The notes under the pieces: model-generated
The model's input: only the letters and a program-made list of their open reading frames with translations
The model's database searches: none
Told to the model about the DNA's origin: nothing
Source: Euonymus europaeus
Taxonomy: Eukaryota > Streptophyta > Magnoliopsida > Celastrales > Celastraceae
Direction: 5' to 3'
DNA: 64,000 bases
NCBI GenBank assembly: GCA_963580455.1
Contig: OY756958.1
Location: 27,726,501-27,790,500 of the forward strand
Shown here: positions 36,846 to 48,368 of the stretch, in pieces
Numbering within the stretch: position 1 is the stretch's first letter
Layout: every line of letters begins with the position of its first letter
Translations under genes and position numbers: made by a program

Positions 36846-37826
36846 TGCGCAGAAGTGGCGAGAGAAAGAGATATATATGAAGAGAGAGAGAAGAGATTGC
36901 TGCGCAGGGAAGAAAGCAGACCGAACTGGGTGCACATTGGTTTTGGAATTTGGAATCATTTATTTAGTTATATTTATTTGCTTTTGTAGTTTCTGTTTTT
37001 CTTTCTTCTGTGGGAATACAGTCCGCCTTGTAGAAAAAATCAATCTAACTATTTTTTTTATTGTTTTTGGGGATTAAAATTCCTAAGCTTGTTATATAGT
37101 TGTTGAGCAAAACTTATAGGAGGCTGATCTGAAAATAGATCATGGGATGGGAGAACTTCGAAATTTAAATTAATTTAATTAACGAAATGAAATGAAATAA
37201 AATATGTGTGAGATCGTGTGCAAGGCGCGGGATTGTAATGTTACAAATTTTAGTTTTAATTATTTACAATAGGAAGAAATGTTAAGTAACCAGTTATGCA
37301 AAATATCAAATAATTTAATTTCCAATTATATTTAAGTTTTAATTAAAATAATATTTTTTTAAATAAGGAGAGAGAGTTAGGCACAAATTCAGGTTTCGAG
37401 ATTATATAAGACACAATTCGTCCACTGACCTACTCGGGTTCGTAAATTAAAAAAAATATTAGGTATCAAATTAGAGAAATTTTGGAAGAACAATTGTCTC
37501 TTAAAACCACTTTCATTGAGAAGCAAGATCTGCACTTACACCTAAGGCAAAAGCGCCTGAGGACATTCCTCAATAAAAAAAAACTATTCTGAATAGATGA
37601 TGGAGCTAGTTTAACATGATCAAAAGAACACCAGGCGAAGTCAAGAGCTTGATCTTTGATGTCATGAATGATATCTCCAAAAATAAATCCTGACCCGAGC
37701 ATAAAATGACCCTATTATATTATTTTTAATATTGTCGTTCAATTATTTTAAACGAATACTATAGAAAATTGATAATATCTATAGTCATAAAAATTTGAAA
37801 TTGTAATAGAAAAATATCTGAAATTT

Positions 37827-37851
37827 TATATATATATATATATATATATAT
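37827..37851. repeat. (TA)n microsatellite
   Basis: About 12 TA units in the interval upstream of ABI4. Confidence 0.9.
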
Positions 37852-38565
37852 TATATCTTCAATGTCAATTCTATGATCTTTCATAGTACTTTCCTACTGC
37901 AATTGAAAATTCCCCACTTTTCTCATTGCGAGCGGTGGATTCAATCCTTAGGTTTTGGCAAATTAAAGCATAAACATTCATTTAATTAATTTGAGTTTCA
38001 TTCAATGTGATAATACTTTCCTTTTCTTTTTCATGACATCATTTTCGCAATCACTATTCTTCGAATGTGTGTATGAAAAATTATCGGGTTCGGGTAATAA
38101 TCTGCAAACCACGCGTTGAGGTAAACATATATATACAGAAGATTTAAAATATATTATTTTTTTAAAAAAAAATAATTATAAATTAGAGGCATAAACGGAT
38201 AAAAAGCATATGATTTCCAATTTCGATGAGTATTAATGGAAGAAGAAACTTTAATTATAGTGCTGACTACTGACTTCTATGGAACGAAGAGAATGGTAGG
38301 CATGCAAGGCAGCCACAGTTTCTCTCTCCAACAATAATTGCATGATTTAAGTTTATTTTCTTGGAAATATGCTCTCAGTCTCTCTGTATTTATCTTTCAT
38401 AGGCAACACTAGCTAACTTGTTTGACTTTTGACCGCTATAATAATAAACTCATATTATTGTTAAACGTCGATTTAATCACACTCACTGTCCATAAGTAGC
38501 GAAGAAAGACTGCTCCAATTAAATCTTGGAGTCTGGTTGTTGTCAAACCTAGAGTTATTACTACT

Positions 38566-39205
38566 TGGACTCCTCCTACTCATAGCCAACTCAAGTGAAA
38601 TGTAGATGGATCATCTTTGGGAAAGTCAGGTCCTGCTGGCATTGGAGGTGCTCTGAGAAATGAAAGAGGTGAGTTTGTGTGGCTATTCTCATGCAATATT
38701 GGTGTTTGTGAATCTAATGAGGCAGAGCTCAGGGCGATAAGAAAGGACATAGAATTATCTATCACATCTATACATTTAGCTCAGAGTCAGATTATTATAG
38801 TCAGACTCTAGAAATGCACTTACCTGGGTTGCGAATGAGAGTGCAGTCCCTTGGAATCTTGCTCAAATTTGAAATGCCATAGAAGGAATGAAAACCAAGC
38901 TGCACATGCTGGAATTTAATCAAATACCCAGAGAAATTAATGATATACTTGCGAAGAAGGGGTATCTAGAAGCACAGATTATGTTATTTGGTTTTGATGG
39001 ACATGCATTTTGCTTTCTTTTCATTGTTCATTTTTCAGCTTATTGTTTGTTTGGCAATTATGGTTTTGCCTTTCTTATGTTATGTTTCCCCTTATCTTTT
39101 CTCCTTGAAAGGTCTTTTATTTCATGTTTGTTCATTAATTTTTCTCCGCCATTGGTGAAATTTGATTAATATATGTAGTCAAGCCTGTTTATATAAAAAA
39201 AAAAA
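38566..39205 (+). pseudogene. LINE retrotransposon 3' remnant with broken RNase H domain
   Basis: A frame starting WTPPTHSQLK, then a stop (TGA 38596-38598, where a Trp codon is expected), then NVDGSSLGKSGPAGIGGALR and NEAELRAI, is the RNase H-like domain found at the end of plant LINE/RVT_3 ORFs. After a frameshift near 38,790 the match continues as DSRNALTWVANESAVPWNL and HMLEFNQIPREINDILAKKG, the typical C-terminal end of the domain. It closes with a poly-A tract at 39195-39205. The copy is 5' truncated and carries several stops, so it is dead. Confidence 0.85.
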
Positions 39206-39413
39206 GTAACACGAAAGAGTGAAAGGAGAATTCTTTTGCATGAAGAAATGATCAATGATGTGTGCATTGGACTTAATATGGGAGCCAGATTGCCAGAATA
39301 AGCATGTGTGGTGGCCAGACCCACTCCCTCGAAACTCACACAGCCAGACAACAAAATAGACCCCCAGTTGGACCCCAAACTAGACACAGGATATGTAAAC
39401 AAATATAATAGTA

Positions 39414-39654
39414 CTCCCTCCGTCTTATTTTAATTGTCCCCTTCACTTTTTCACACAGTTTAAGAAAGTATTTAATTCCCTTTCAATTTGACGTTTATAC
39501 CCTTATTTATAATGTGCATGGTTATTGAGTTAATTGTTGAGTTTTTCAAGTGAAGGGTAAAATGAGAAAAAATGACTTTCATTAATTGAAATGAACATGT
39601 ATTTTGGAACATCCCAAAAATGAATAAAGGACAATTAAAATGGGATGGAGGGAG
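39414..39654. mobile_element. Stowaway-like MITE, copy 1
   Basis: A 241-bp element flanked by TA on both sides (39412-39413 and 39655-39656). Its terminal inverted repeats are CTCCCTCCGTCTTATTTTAATTGTCC on the left and GGACAATTAAAATGGGATGGAGGGAG on the right. The CTCCCTCCGT ends and TA target site are typical of Stowaway (Tc1/mariner-type) MITEs. No coding capacity. Confidence 0.85.
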
Positions 39655-39825
39655 TAATAATTATATATGTGTGTTTGTGAGAGAGTGTTTTCGAACTTTT
39701 TCGTCATTGTTTGTCGTTCATTTTGGAATAAAGCCGTTGATGGGTTTGTAAGGTAGGAAGGGAGCTCTTCCATTCACATCCACAACTTCTCTTGTTTGGT
39801 CCATTTTAATTAGGATTAATAAATA

Positions 39826-40077
39826 CTCCCTCCCTTCCATTTTAATTATTATTTATTATTTTTTGGGATGTCCCAAAATGCATGTCCATTTCAATTAATG
39901 AAAACTATTTTTTCTCATTTTGTCCTTATTTACTCTTAACTTGAAAAGCTCGACAATTAACTCAATAACCATGCACATTATAAATAATGATATAAACGTC
40001 AAATTGAAAGATAATTAAATATTTTCTTAAACTGTGTGAAAAAAGTGAATGAAACAATTAAAATGGGACAGATGGAG
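39826..40077. mobile_element. Stowaway-like MITE, copy 2, inverted relative to copy 1
   Basis: A 252-bp element flanked by TA (39824-39825 and 40078-40079) with ends CTCCCTCCCTTCCATTTTAATT and AATTAAAATGGGACAGATGGAG. Its interior (for example AATGCATGTCCATTTCAATTAATG and ACTCAATAACCATGCACATTATAAATAATG) is the reverse complement of the interior of the copy at 39414-39654. The two lie only about 170 bases apart, in opposite orientation. Confidence 0.85.
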
Positions 40078-40746
40078 TAAAACATAATATATTTTATGGA
40101 GATTTTAACTAATATTTATTAATATAGATAAATTGGTTTGATGGGCTTAATTATGATATTTAATAAATATATTTTAATTAACCATTAGATATTAATTAGC
40201 AAAATTATCAGATAATTATTCAGAATAGACTTCATCAGGTACTAGGAGTTCCGGACATTTCCTATGCCAAAAACCAAAAATAGAAGAAAATCATGTCATA
40301 GCTTGAAAAATGAAATTTAATGGGCCTATTACTGTTATTTATAAACACATTTTCAATTTTTAATCCAAGCCCAGTCTTTCTTATCAGGGCCCATTTTTTT
40401 AAACCAACTACATATGGCCCATATTCATGATTTGATATTAGTCGAAGTCCATTAAGCCCGTTATTAGATATTTTTATTCTGGATTGGCCTTGCAAGAGAG
40501 TATAAAGACTCTCCTATGTTCAAAATAAATATTTGGGATGGTAATTGAAATTGAAAAGAAACACTTTCAAATTTCAACAAGAAAACTTAAATTCTCTGAT
40601 TCTCAGTTGAATGTTTGAAACAAATTCTATGAATTTATAATAAACTTTGGTTGAATTTGATTTGTTGGACTTAGACTTGAGATTTGAAGAACTTAAAATT
40701 TGGACTTTCAAGACTTGACTTGGACTTGGAGCACTTGAACTTGCAG

Positions 40747-40846
40747 GAATTCAAATAATTATGGATTTGGGGACTTGCACTTTAAGAGAATTTGCAGAAA
40801 TTCAAATAATAATTCAGGATTTGGAGACTTGCACTTTAAAAAATTT
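40747..40846 (+). repeat. imperfect tandem repeat, two copies of about 50 bp
   Basis: The stretch AATTCAAATAATTATGGATTTGGGGACTTGCACTTTAA is repeated about 50 bases later as AATTCAAATAATAATTCAGGATTTGGAGACTTGCACTTTAA. It lies in a region rich in GACTTG words (40,670-40,740), which suggests older short-period duplication. There is no coding signal. Confidence 0.7.
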
Positions 40847-42314
40847 CTTGAGTTTTTCCAAAGTTTGTAAACTTTTTTTCTCCTCCCCACTCCTCAAAAT
40901 GAGCTTGGTATTTATAGGAAAAGGGAGAGGTGAAATTTACTTTACATACCCTTGTTCTTAACTTTTGATATTAAGGGTATTATACACAACCCACTAATTG
41001 GAAATTATCACTTTGATTTTTTTTTTATTTAATTTGATCTTATCTTATATTTTATCCTTTCAACCAACTCAAGATTTGGACTCCACAAAAATTAAATTAA
41101 TTTAATTTAGATGGCTTCTAATAATTTAATTATTATTATTTTTACTGTCAACACCTACAAACCCTTGTTAAGTATAAAAAAAGGGAAGGGGTTTCATACA
41201 AGGTAACTCTTAAAGACAATCATTAACTCTTTAACTCCTGAACTTTCAACTAAGTACTACCAAAAGGGAGAGTTTCGAGAAATAAGCGTACTCTCAATTT
41301 CTTAATAGTACATCAATTGACTGGAGGGTCGAAGAGTCTCCCTCGAATATCATCTCGACCACCTCATAGCTTGCTTTTATCTCATGTAGGTGATCAGAGA
41401 ATAGCCGAGCAATCACTTGCTAGTTGCTATTCCAATCATACAAATTTGTCGTCAAAATAGAAGCAAGTTTCGGACATCATCAAACATTCCTCATTATTAA
41501 TAAAATTAACATGATTTATCAAAAAAAATAAAAAAGAAAATCTATCTACAGCTATGAAAATGAATGCTTGTGAACATCCCATGTTTTTGGTTGATCTATA
41601 TATGATTTGGAGAATCTCTCTTCATGATCACAGTGTTCAGCAATCTTGCTTTTTTCCTTCCCGCGTGACTCTGTAATTAATGGAATGCTGTGGTTGTACG
41701 TTATGCCACGACATTTTTTCAGTCTTTTTTTTTTATAGAAAGGACAAACAAAATGCAACTCCAATTTTTCAATTATTGAACCAAAACTATATTAAAACCC
41801 AAGATAGATTCACGTTATTGTGTGCAAATATTCACTTATTTATTTAATATTTGCATGTCTTGCCAACTTGTGGTGTTTGTTCACAATCTTCAAAATTTTA
41901 ATTTGTAAAGGTTTAAAAGTGAAAGCTAAGGCCTATGTTGATGATATGATATCAATAATGCATGTACAGATCAGCTTTTAATATTCTCACATTATGGCAT
42001 TATGCTGCTTCCAAAGGAGAGTAAAAACAATATTTTGTTTTACAATTCACTTTATTCTGATTTTTTTTAAAAGTCGCTTACTAATAATAGTAATAAGAAA
42101 AAAGGATTTTTCGTGACTTATCCTATTTGTCACAATTAAGCATACGTCTTCTCCTTGGAGAGGTTTTACACAAAATTAACCTAAAAAGAGAAACAAATCA
42201 CAAAAAAGTGTTGATCAATGGCCAACTTAGCTTTCATTAAGATGGAGGGTTTGGAAAAATAGGCAGGCCAACCGATTTTCACCAAGTTAACCGGGTAAAA
42301 AAGGATGAATGTTA

Positions 42315-42599
42315 GAGCAAATGCAATGGTAGTATTTTAGGGGAAATGGTGAATAAGTATTTGACTTTATTTTTATGAAAGATGTGGAATTCAGTATTAA
42401 TTTTTTTGTAATTTTGTTAGAGAATGAATGAAGAAATGAAAAAATAGATGTTTGGATAATGATTTTATATTGAAAGATATGTTTTGTTGATACAACTATA
42501 TTAAAAAGATGTTATACTAATTTGATTATACGTATTGAAGGACATGTTTTAGTGTAATAGAAATGAGACTAATCAATAATTATACTGCTAAATTTGCTC
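42315..42599. mobile_element. Tourist-like (PIF/Harbinger) MITE
   Basis: A 285-bp segment flanked by TTA on both sides (42312-42314 and 42600-42602). The ends GAGCAAATGCAATGG and, reverse-complemented, GAGCAAATTTAGCAG form a terminal inverted repeat with a perfect 8-base core. The TTA target site and short inverted ends fit PIF/Harbinger-type MITEs. It lies about 160 bases 3' of the BAHD gene's stop codon. Confidence 0.7.
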
Positions 42600-42759
42600 T
42601 TAAAATTTGGGGTCGTGTCCTACACGTTGCTCAAAAAAGATTTCAAGACCTCACAATATACACCCACCCTCGATCGAAAATACGAATCTTTCATGGTAAA
42701 CAAAACTCAAAAACTTAATAATAAGTCAACGAATAAGCCAAATAAAAACCAGTGGTCCT

Positions 42760-44067
42760 TCATGAATCATATGGACTTTTCACCAAGTATTCGTACTTAT
42801 CTGCGGCACTTGCGGGCAGTGCTACCATCACCTTCACGGCAGCCGTCTGATCTTGAACTGGCAGAATCAGACAGTACTTGTCGCTACATATGGGTCCCAC
42901 ATGGACTGCTCTGCCTACTCCAAAGTCAACCTTCTCTAAACCCAGCCTTGACCATTGTGACATTATCAAGACTCCGACCGAGTCAGGGCACGCTTTCGAT
43001 TGACTCACCAATTCAACCAACGATTTCACGTAGTCGCTGTCCACTCTCTCTTTTGCTCTCTTCACCAAGCTCGCCGCGTGGCCTAGACCGGTCTCTGTGA
43101 GTTCCTTCACATTTGCCTGCGCACAACCGAGCACGAACGCGTTACCGTAGTAGCTACTCGGTAAACTCGGTTTGACTCGGCTTCTGATGTTGACGCTGAA
43201 GAGAAGTTTCAGGATTTGATTAGGCGGCAGGTTTAAAGATCTGGCCCAGTTCCTCCATACATGAGCGGAGAGAACCTCAAAACAAGTGTAGGAACGCTCG
43301 GCGGGTCGACTCGTTGACAGAGCGAGTTTCTTGAGATCATTTTGGAATCTCCTGTCGAATATTAGTGAAGTTGGTGTCAGTCTTTCGTTAGAGAAACGAT
43401 TCAGAAAGCCACAATGGTCCGGGACTCGATTGAACTGGGCATGACTCGGGTATTTTTTACGATTATACTGAGTGAATCTTGAATCCAATAGGTGCCGATC
43501 CCAAACAGGCGAGCCAACACGGCCGAGTTTACCCGTGGCGAGCTCTGCAAACGAGTTGAGAAACTCAGCACCTCCAATACCGTCACAGAGGGCGTGATTT
43601 AAACCAACGCCTAACGTGGCACCACCGTCTCTCAGCCACGTCAGCTGAATAACAAGAGGTGGGACCCCCTTGAGAACATCTGGCACTTGGACAGACAATA
43701 GTTTCCTCCACTGCGTAACATAACGCGGTGCCCCTTCGAAGTCATTCACGGTCTGATCCGACGTGGCGTCGATGAAAAGCGCACCCTGGGCTCGACAAAC
43801 AACCTCAAGCCCCGAGCCATCGGGCTTGGCCCTAACTCTACCGGCCAGCGGATAATACGGGACCAAGGCTTTAGCGAGTGCAGCCTTGACTCGAGCGGTG
43901 ATGGCATGTGGGTCCGAACCAGGGCGAGACCTGAAGACTAGAAGATACTCGACAGTGAAACGCAAAAAGAGCTGCGAATCGAGGGCGGATAGAGAGAGGA
44001 CTCGAGAAGGTGTAGGGTCGCTTGGAACGACCATTACAGCCTCCTTGACATGGACTGTGCCTGCCAT
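42760..44067 (-). CDS. BAHD acyltransferase
   Basis: Intronless, 435 aa, the normal BAHD length. The catalytic motif HALCD (H158, D162) fits HXXXD, whose His is the general base for acyl transfer from acyl-CoA to an alcohol or amine. The N-terminal ALVPYYPLAGRVR is the usual BAHD block. The second signature, normally DFGWG, reads DFGVG (residues 381-385), with Val for Trp. The enzyme would be cytosolic. The N terminus (VKEAVMVVPSDPTPSRVLSLS) is of the alcohol acyltransferase/omega-hydroxyacid feruloyltransferase-like kind, but the acyl donor and acceptor cannot be told. The start MAGTVHVKEA at 44067 is the normal family position. Upstream on the - strand is a TATATAT stretch near 44,125-44,130. 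Confidence 0.92.
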   Translation of the reverse strand: MAGTVHVKEAVMVVPSDPTPSRVLSLSALDSQLFLRFTVEYLLVFRSRPGSDPHAITARVKAALAKALVPYYPLAGRVRAKPDGSGLEVVCRAQGALFIDATSDQTVNDFEGAPRYVTQWRKLLSVQVPDVLKGVPPLVIQLTWLRDGGATLGVGLNHALCDGIGGAEFLNSFAELATGKLGRVGSPVWDRHLLDSRFTQYNRKKYPSHAQFNRVPDHCGFLNRFSNERLTPTSLIFDRRFQNDLKKLALSTSRPAERSYTCFEVLSAHVWRNWARSLNLPPNQILKLLFSVNIRSRVKPSLPSSYYGNAFVLGCAQANVKELTETGLGHAASLVKRAKERVDSDYVKSLVELVSQSKACPDSVGVLIMSQWSRLGLEKVDFGVGRAVHVGPICSDKYCLILPVQDQTAAVKVMVALPASAADKYEYLVKSPYDS

Positions 44068-47000
44068 AGATGATGATCCTTTGTCGATTTAATATTGAGG
44101 GAGAGAGAGGAGAGTGTCCATTAGATATATATGTAAGGAACAAAATATATAAGAAAACGGTGCGTTATGATTAGTAAATGTTATGATTATATATATTAGG
44201 ATTTTAGGATAGGCATGTTGTGATCTTTACTGTGAAAGATTTGGGGCAAGATTCTCCAGGCATCACTTTATGGAAAATTTATATCAAAACAAAATGTTAA
44301 CAGGTTGGCTACGCTTTTTGTTTGTTCAACTTACTCTATTATCTCTCTCTCTCTAACTCTAACTGGTCCTAGATAGGTAACTCATTCAAAAAAGAAAGTA
44401 ACTTAGGTGGGATGTTGAGATGACAATGAGGAACTTTTTAAGGAGTTGTCATTTAATTGGTTTCATGGGATATTGGGTGGGTCCAATAATATTTGTCTGA
44501 GATTTGCGAGTGTAATTCAAAAAGATGAACAGGTATATATGATGTGTGATTAATTGATATGCTATGTGAAAGGAGCCTGTATGTCAACCTGCCATTTGGC
44601 TAATCAATAATCATCGTGTCTGAGATTTGGATTGGAGAACTTTTTGTGTGATTTTCCCCGGATGTAGCTCATATCCAGTTTTTTTTTAATTAATTATTTT
44701 ACTGTTTTTTATTAATATGTTGAGCATTTATTTGATTTAGTGATTTTATTTTAATTAATTATTAGCTCGTTAAAGTTTAGCGAACTCATTATCCTTATGA
44801 TTTAAGTCTTATTATTCAAGTTATAACATGAAAATATGATACACAAACCCGTTAGGATGGAGCGAATCAGTTCCCTTTAATATTTTAACACTTATCGTTT
44901 AGAAATGAATTATCATGGACTCCTAAAATAGGAACTATTTATCACTCCCATTTTTCCCTCTGCGGAACATTTACTTAAGTATATCAGCTAGTTTTTAGTG
45001 TTTTAAATACCGATTTAAATCGGATAATGGAGAGTCCATCGATTTGATTACATCTAAAGATCATTTTTGTGCTGTGTCGGATACATAAACATGTTGAACC
45101 GATGGTATAGCGATCTTTTAATTAGCAGGAGAGGCCGTAATTTTTTTCAAAAAAATTTGGAATGAAAGCTGTATTTCATTACTCGTTTAGAAAAAATTTC
45201 ACCGCAATCCTTCTCGATACTATGACTTTTTTTCATTCAGTAAATCACGTCGCGATGGAATGAATTGGATATGATATGTTTTTCGAATGAGAGTATGAGC
45301 ATGAGAATTATAGTAGTATTATCAATAAAATCTTTTTCTTTTAGTCTTTTTCGAATAATAGGATTCTTTTTCGAATAAAAGGATGAACTTTTGTCTATAA
45401 GAGAGAGCTAAAGGTGGAACGAGTTTGAGATTCACCGTTCAAATCTCAATTCCTGCTTACGTACCTTCAGTTTCACCTCAATATGACAAGTAAATGCCCC
45501 TAATTATATGCTTCTACCACAAATGTGTATAATTATAGAATTTGTGTCTTTTAATTGTTAGAGAGGGGCACCTTTATTTGTATCAAATTTAATGGTCAAC
45601 TTTACAAGTATTGGTGTGGCAAAATTGGAGAATCCACTTGGATAATGATTGTCCAACCTATATCTTGTGGTTGGAAATCGCCAAAAAAAAACTATTCATT
45701 AAATTCTTGTAACTACAATATTCTTTCGTCATAAGCGACACTATTAATAAATTGAATAAGGTGTCGTCCTTTTTTATCAAAAAAAAGTTCTTCAAACTCT
45801 TAAAACAAGTTTATTATTTTTATTCATTTTTTTGCCAATTTGCACTCCCTACTTAAAAGCAGAACATTTTTATTTTATTTTTTAAAACGGCGGGTGAAGC
45901 TGAGTTTTGAGCACAAATTATAACAATATCCTAAGAAAAACTCGATTGCTATAAATTTCTCTTCTATTGCAAAAAATTATAGATACAAGAAACCCATTCG
46001 TGAAATGAATATCATATAATGAGTGAAGCCAATAAACATCTGAATTTAAATACACTTTATTATCTATGTTAATTAAACTATATATGTAGTTTAGTACCAC
46101 GATATATATATATATATATTTATATATTTATATTGTGTGTGTGTATGCATGCATGTATATGTCTCAAGTATCACGCTTCTACGTATATAATCCGACCGAA
46201 TCTTACATGTTGATTTGGCTTTGCGCTAAATCTGAAATAAGTACAACTCACCAATAATTGATCAATTATTTTAAAAGCAAGAAGAACTGCAAGTAGCATT
46301 AATTGGCTCATGTATATATTTTATTTATCACACATCGTATGACCTGTCACATTATTTTCTGTGTCGATTGATTAAATTTTTTATCCACCTAGTTGTCTTG
46401 GCTGGTTTTCAAGTAATTACTTCATCCTTGTCTATTCTATTTTGATAATAAATAAATAAAAAATCATTAGTTTGCTAATCCATCACAATTTATTGTGCAT
46501 CTTTGTTAACAAATGACATTAATTTATAACAATAATAAAGTGTGAGTGAAGTAGTTGAAGGATATATTAGAAAGAAAAATCAATTAAATTTATTATTTTA
46601 ATGATATTAATTGTATTTTCTTAATCTATGTAAAAAATCAAGTGAGTCTATCGAATAGGGACGGGGACAGTGCGAACCAATATGTACTGCATGAGATAAA
46701 TGTATCCTTGATCTTGCTACCCAATTTAATTAGATGAAAATGCATGTGCAATAAATACTTTTATTGTCACTTTAATTCTTTTGTTTAATTATGAATATAT
46801 TGTTTGTCAATTTTTTTACAGTGAGAGTTATTGTTCTGTGATCTTTCAATTTTCAGCCCATTTAATGTGAATATAATTATATTTTTTTAATAAGTCTGAG
46901 CAAATTTATTAATAGGGTGCCAAAGCATATCATATTTACATCCTTAAATAAATGTGATTAGATAGAAGAAAAGACATGAGAATCAATATTTTGGGAGCCG

Positions 47001-47710
47001 TATCTAGAAGATCTATCTCGATATATATATATATATAAATAAAAGTTAGTGTTAGGTAATAGGTAGCTACATAGGTATTTGTACATGATATTATTTTATT
47101 TTATGTAGCAGGGTATTTACTTTGAAATGACATATTGATTTCACGTCCACAGATCCTCTTGTCACATCCGGCGCCCATCCACACGTACTGCTCTGCCTTT
47201 ACCTATTAAGGGCAAATGCAATGATAAATGTGTAATGGGAGGAATCAATGCTTGTGTATTTTTGTTGATATAATTTTATTATAAAATATGTTTTGTTTTT
47301 TTTAAAAGAAAATATGTTTTGTTAATGTAAGTGAATATATGACTTGATTTCTGAATAATAGAAATGAGATTCGATACTAATTTTAATAAATAAAGAATGA
47401 AAGAATAAATATTAGTGGCTTGCATAACGAAGACTTTCGCTTGCATGATCCCTTCTTTTATTTGTTGGAATTTGCAGTATGCCTGTAACAACAATTGCAG
47501 GTTTGACAACTCTTTTCTAATTGGTGATCAAATCATTAAGGTCATAATTGATCAAATATGAGTGCAATTCCATAGCAAATGTAAGAATTTCATTTTGGAC
47601 TTAAAAGGTCAGTCAATTTTTCCACATTCCTATGCAAACTAGCAGTAAAGGTATGGTCTCTATCCTCTATGGGACCCCTCCCCCCCCCCCCCACACATGA
47701 TGTTACTATT
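44068..47710. other. gene-poor interval upstream of the BAHD gene
   Basis: AT-rich DNA with (TA)n at 46102-46119 and a possible LINE-like tail (TTAATAAATTGAATAAGG to TTTTTTATCAAAAAAAA) at 45,745-45,787. AAGGGCAAATGCAATGATAA at 47,209-47,228, preceded by TTA, resembles the left end of the Tourist-like MITE at 42315. No gene is recognised. Confidence 0.4.
46102..46119. repeat. (TA)n microsatellite
   Basis: About nine TA units. Confidence 0.85.
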
Positions 47711-48368
47711 ATTAATTGTGACAACAATGCTTTTAGAAATCTTGGAGATTCAAGGGGAAGGTGTGATTCGAAATAGTAATGGAACTTTTGTGGCTGGTTT
47801 TTCAAACTATTATGGTTTCAATTCTATTACCTTTGATGAAATGATGGCGTAAACCTTGTTGTTTCCTTAGGTGTCTATAAACTTCTCGTTGAATCTGACT
47901 ATTTAATTGTTATCAACATCCCATTTGAGAAGTCTAGTTTCCCTTGGAACTTTGATTTACCTATAGAGAAATATTGCCAAAATATGTGCATCTTTGGAAA
48001 TCCACTTCAAATTAACAAGTTTACATGGAGCTCAACGATGCGACTGACTGCTTGGCTTCTAAAGCTTCAAGTAGCAGAGCTTCTGAAGTCTGTGAAAGTT
48101 TCAATAATCTCCCTCCCATGGTTAAAGATCAACTCCAGATCGACAGGTGTCGGATTCCGAATTTTAGATTTAGGAAATAGGGGGTTGTAAATTCTTTGTT
48201 TTCTTGTTGCTGCCTTTCATGTTTTTTTTCCCCGCTTGGTCATGTTTTCTTTCTTGTTGTTGAGGCTAGGTGCATGTTCTCCTCGTATTTTGTTAGCCAT
48301 TGAAGAGAGATTTTTCTCTTCTTTTATCAATAAAATCTCCAGGCTAAGCCCTTCATTTTTTAAAAAAA
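47711..48368 (+). pseudogene. second LINE RNase H remnant with poly(A) tail
   Basis: INCDNNAFRNLGDSRG, then after a frameshift GVIRNSNGTFVAGFSNYYG, then in another frame LGVYKLLVESDY and ELNDATDCLASKASSSRASE, and finally PPMVKDQLQIDRCRIPNFRF, follow the order of the RNase H domain and C-terminal end of plant LINE ORF2. TTTATCAATAAAATCTCCAGG and a poly-A tract (48362-48368) mark the 3' end. At least two frameshifts and an in-frame stop make it non-functional. Confidence 0.8.

Larger units (their letters stand above)
36846..42314. other. repeat-rich intergenic interval upstream of ABI4
   Basis: About 5.5 kb without a functional gene. It holds the LINE remnant, the two Stowaway-like MITEs, the TA microsatellite, a short direct repeat at 40747-40846 and a LINE-like tail (TTAATAAAATTAACATGATTTATCAAAAAAAA) near 41,495-41,530. 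The remaining sequence is AT-rich with no open frame showing a known domain. Confidence 0.45.

Noticed and set aside
36741..36959. 73-residue N-terminal extension of the ABI4 frame
   Set aside because: It runs through the TATA-like sequence and 5' leader and contains no feature of ABI4 proteins.
45410..45470. GTTCAAATCTC resembling a tRNA/SINE B box
   Set aside because: No A box at the right distance, no cloverleaf and no A-rich tail nearby.
47670..47695. Run of C residues followed by CACACATG
   Set aside because: A simple homopolymer tract; no structure or function can be supported.
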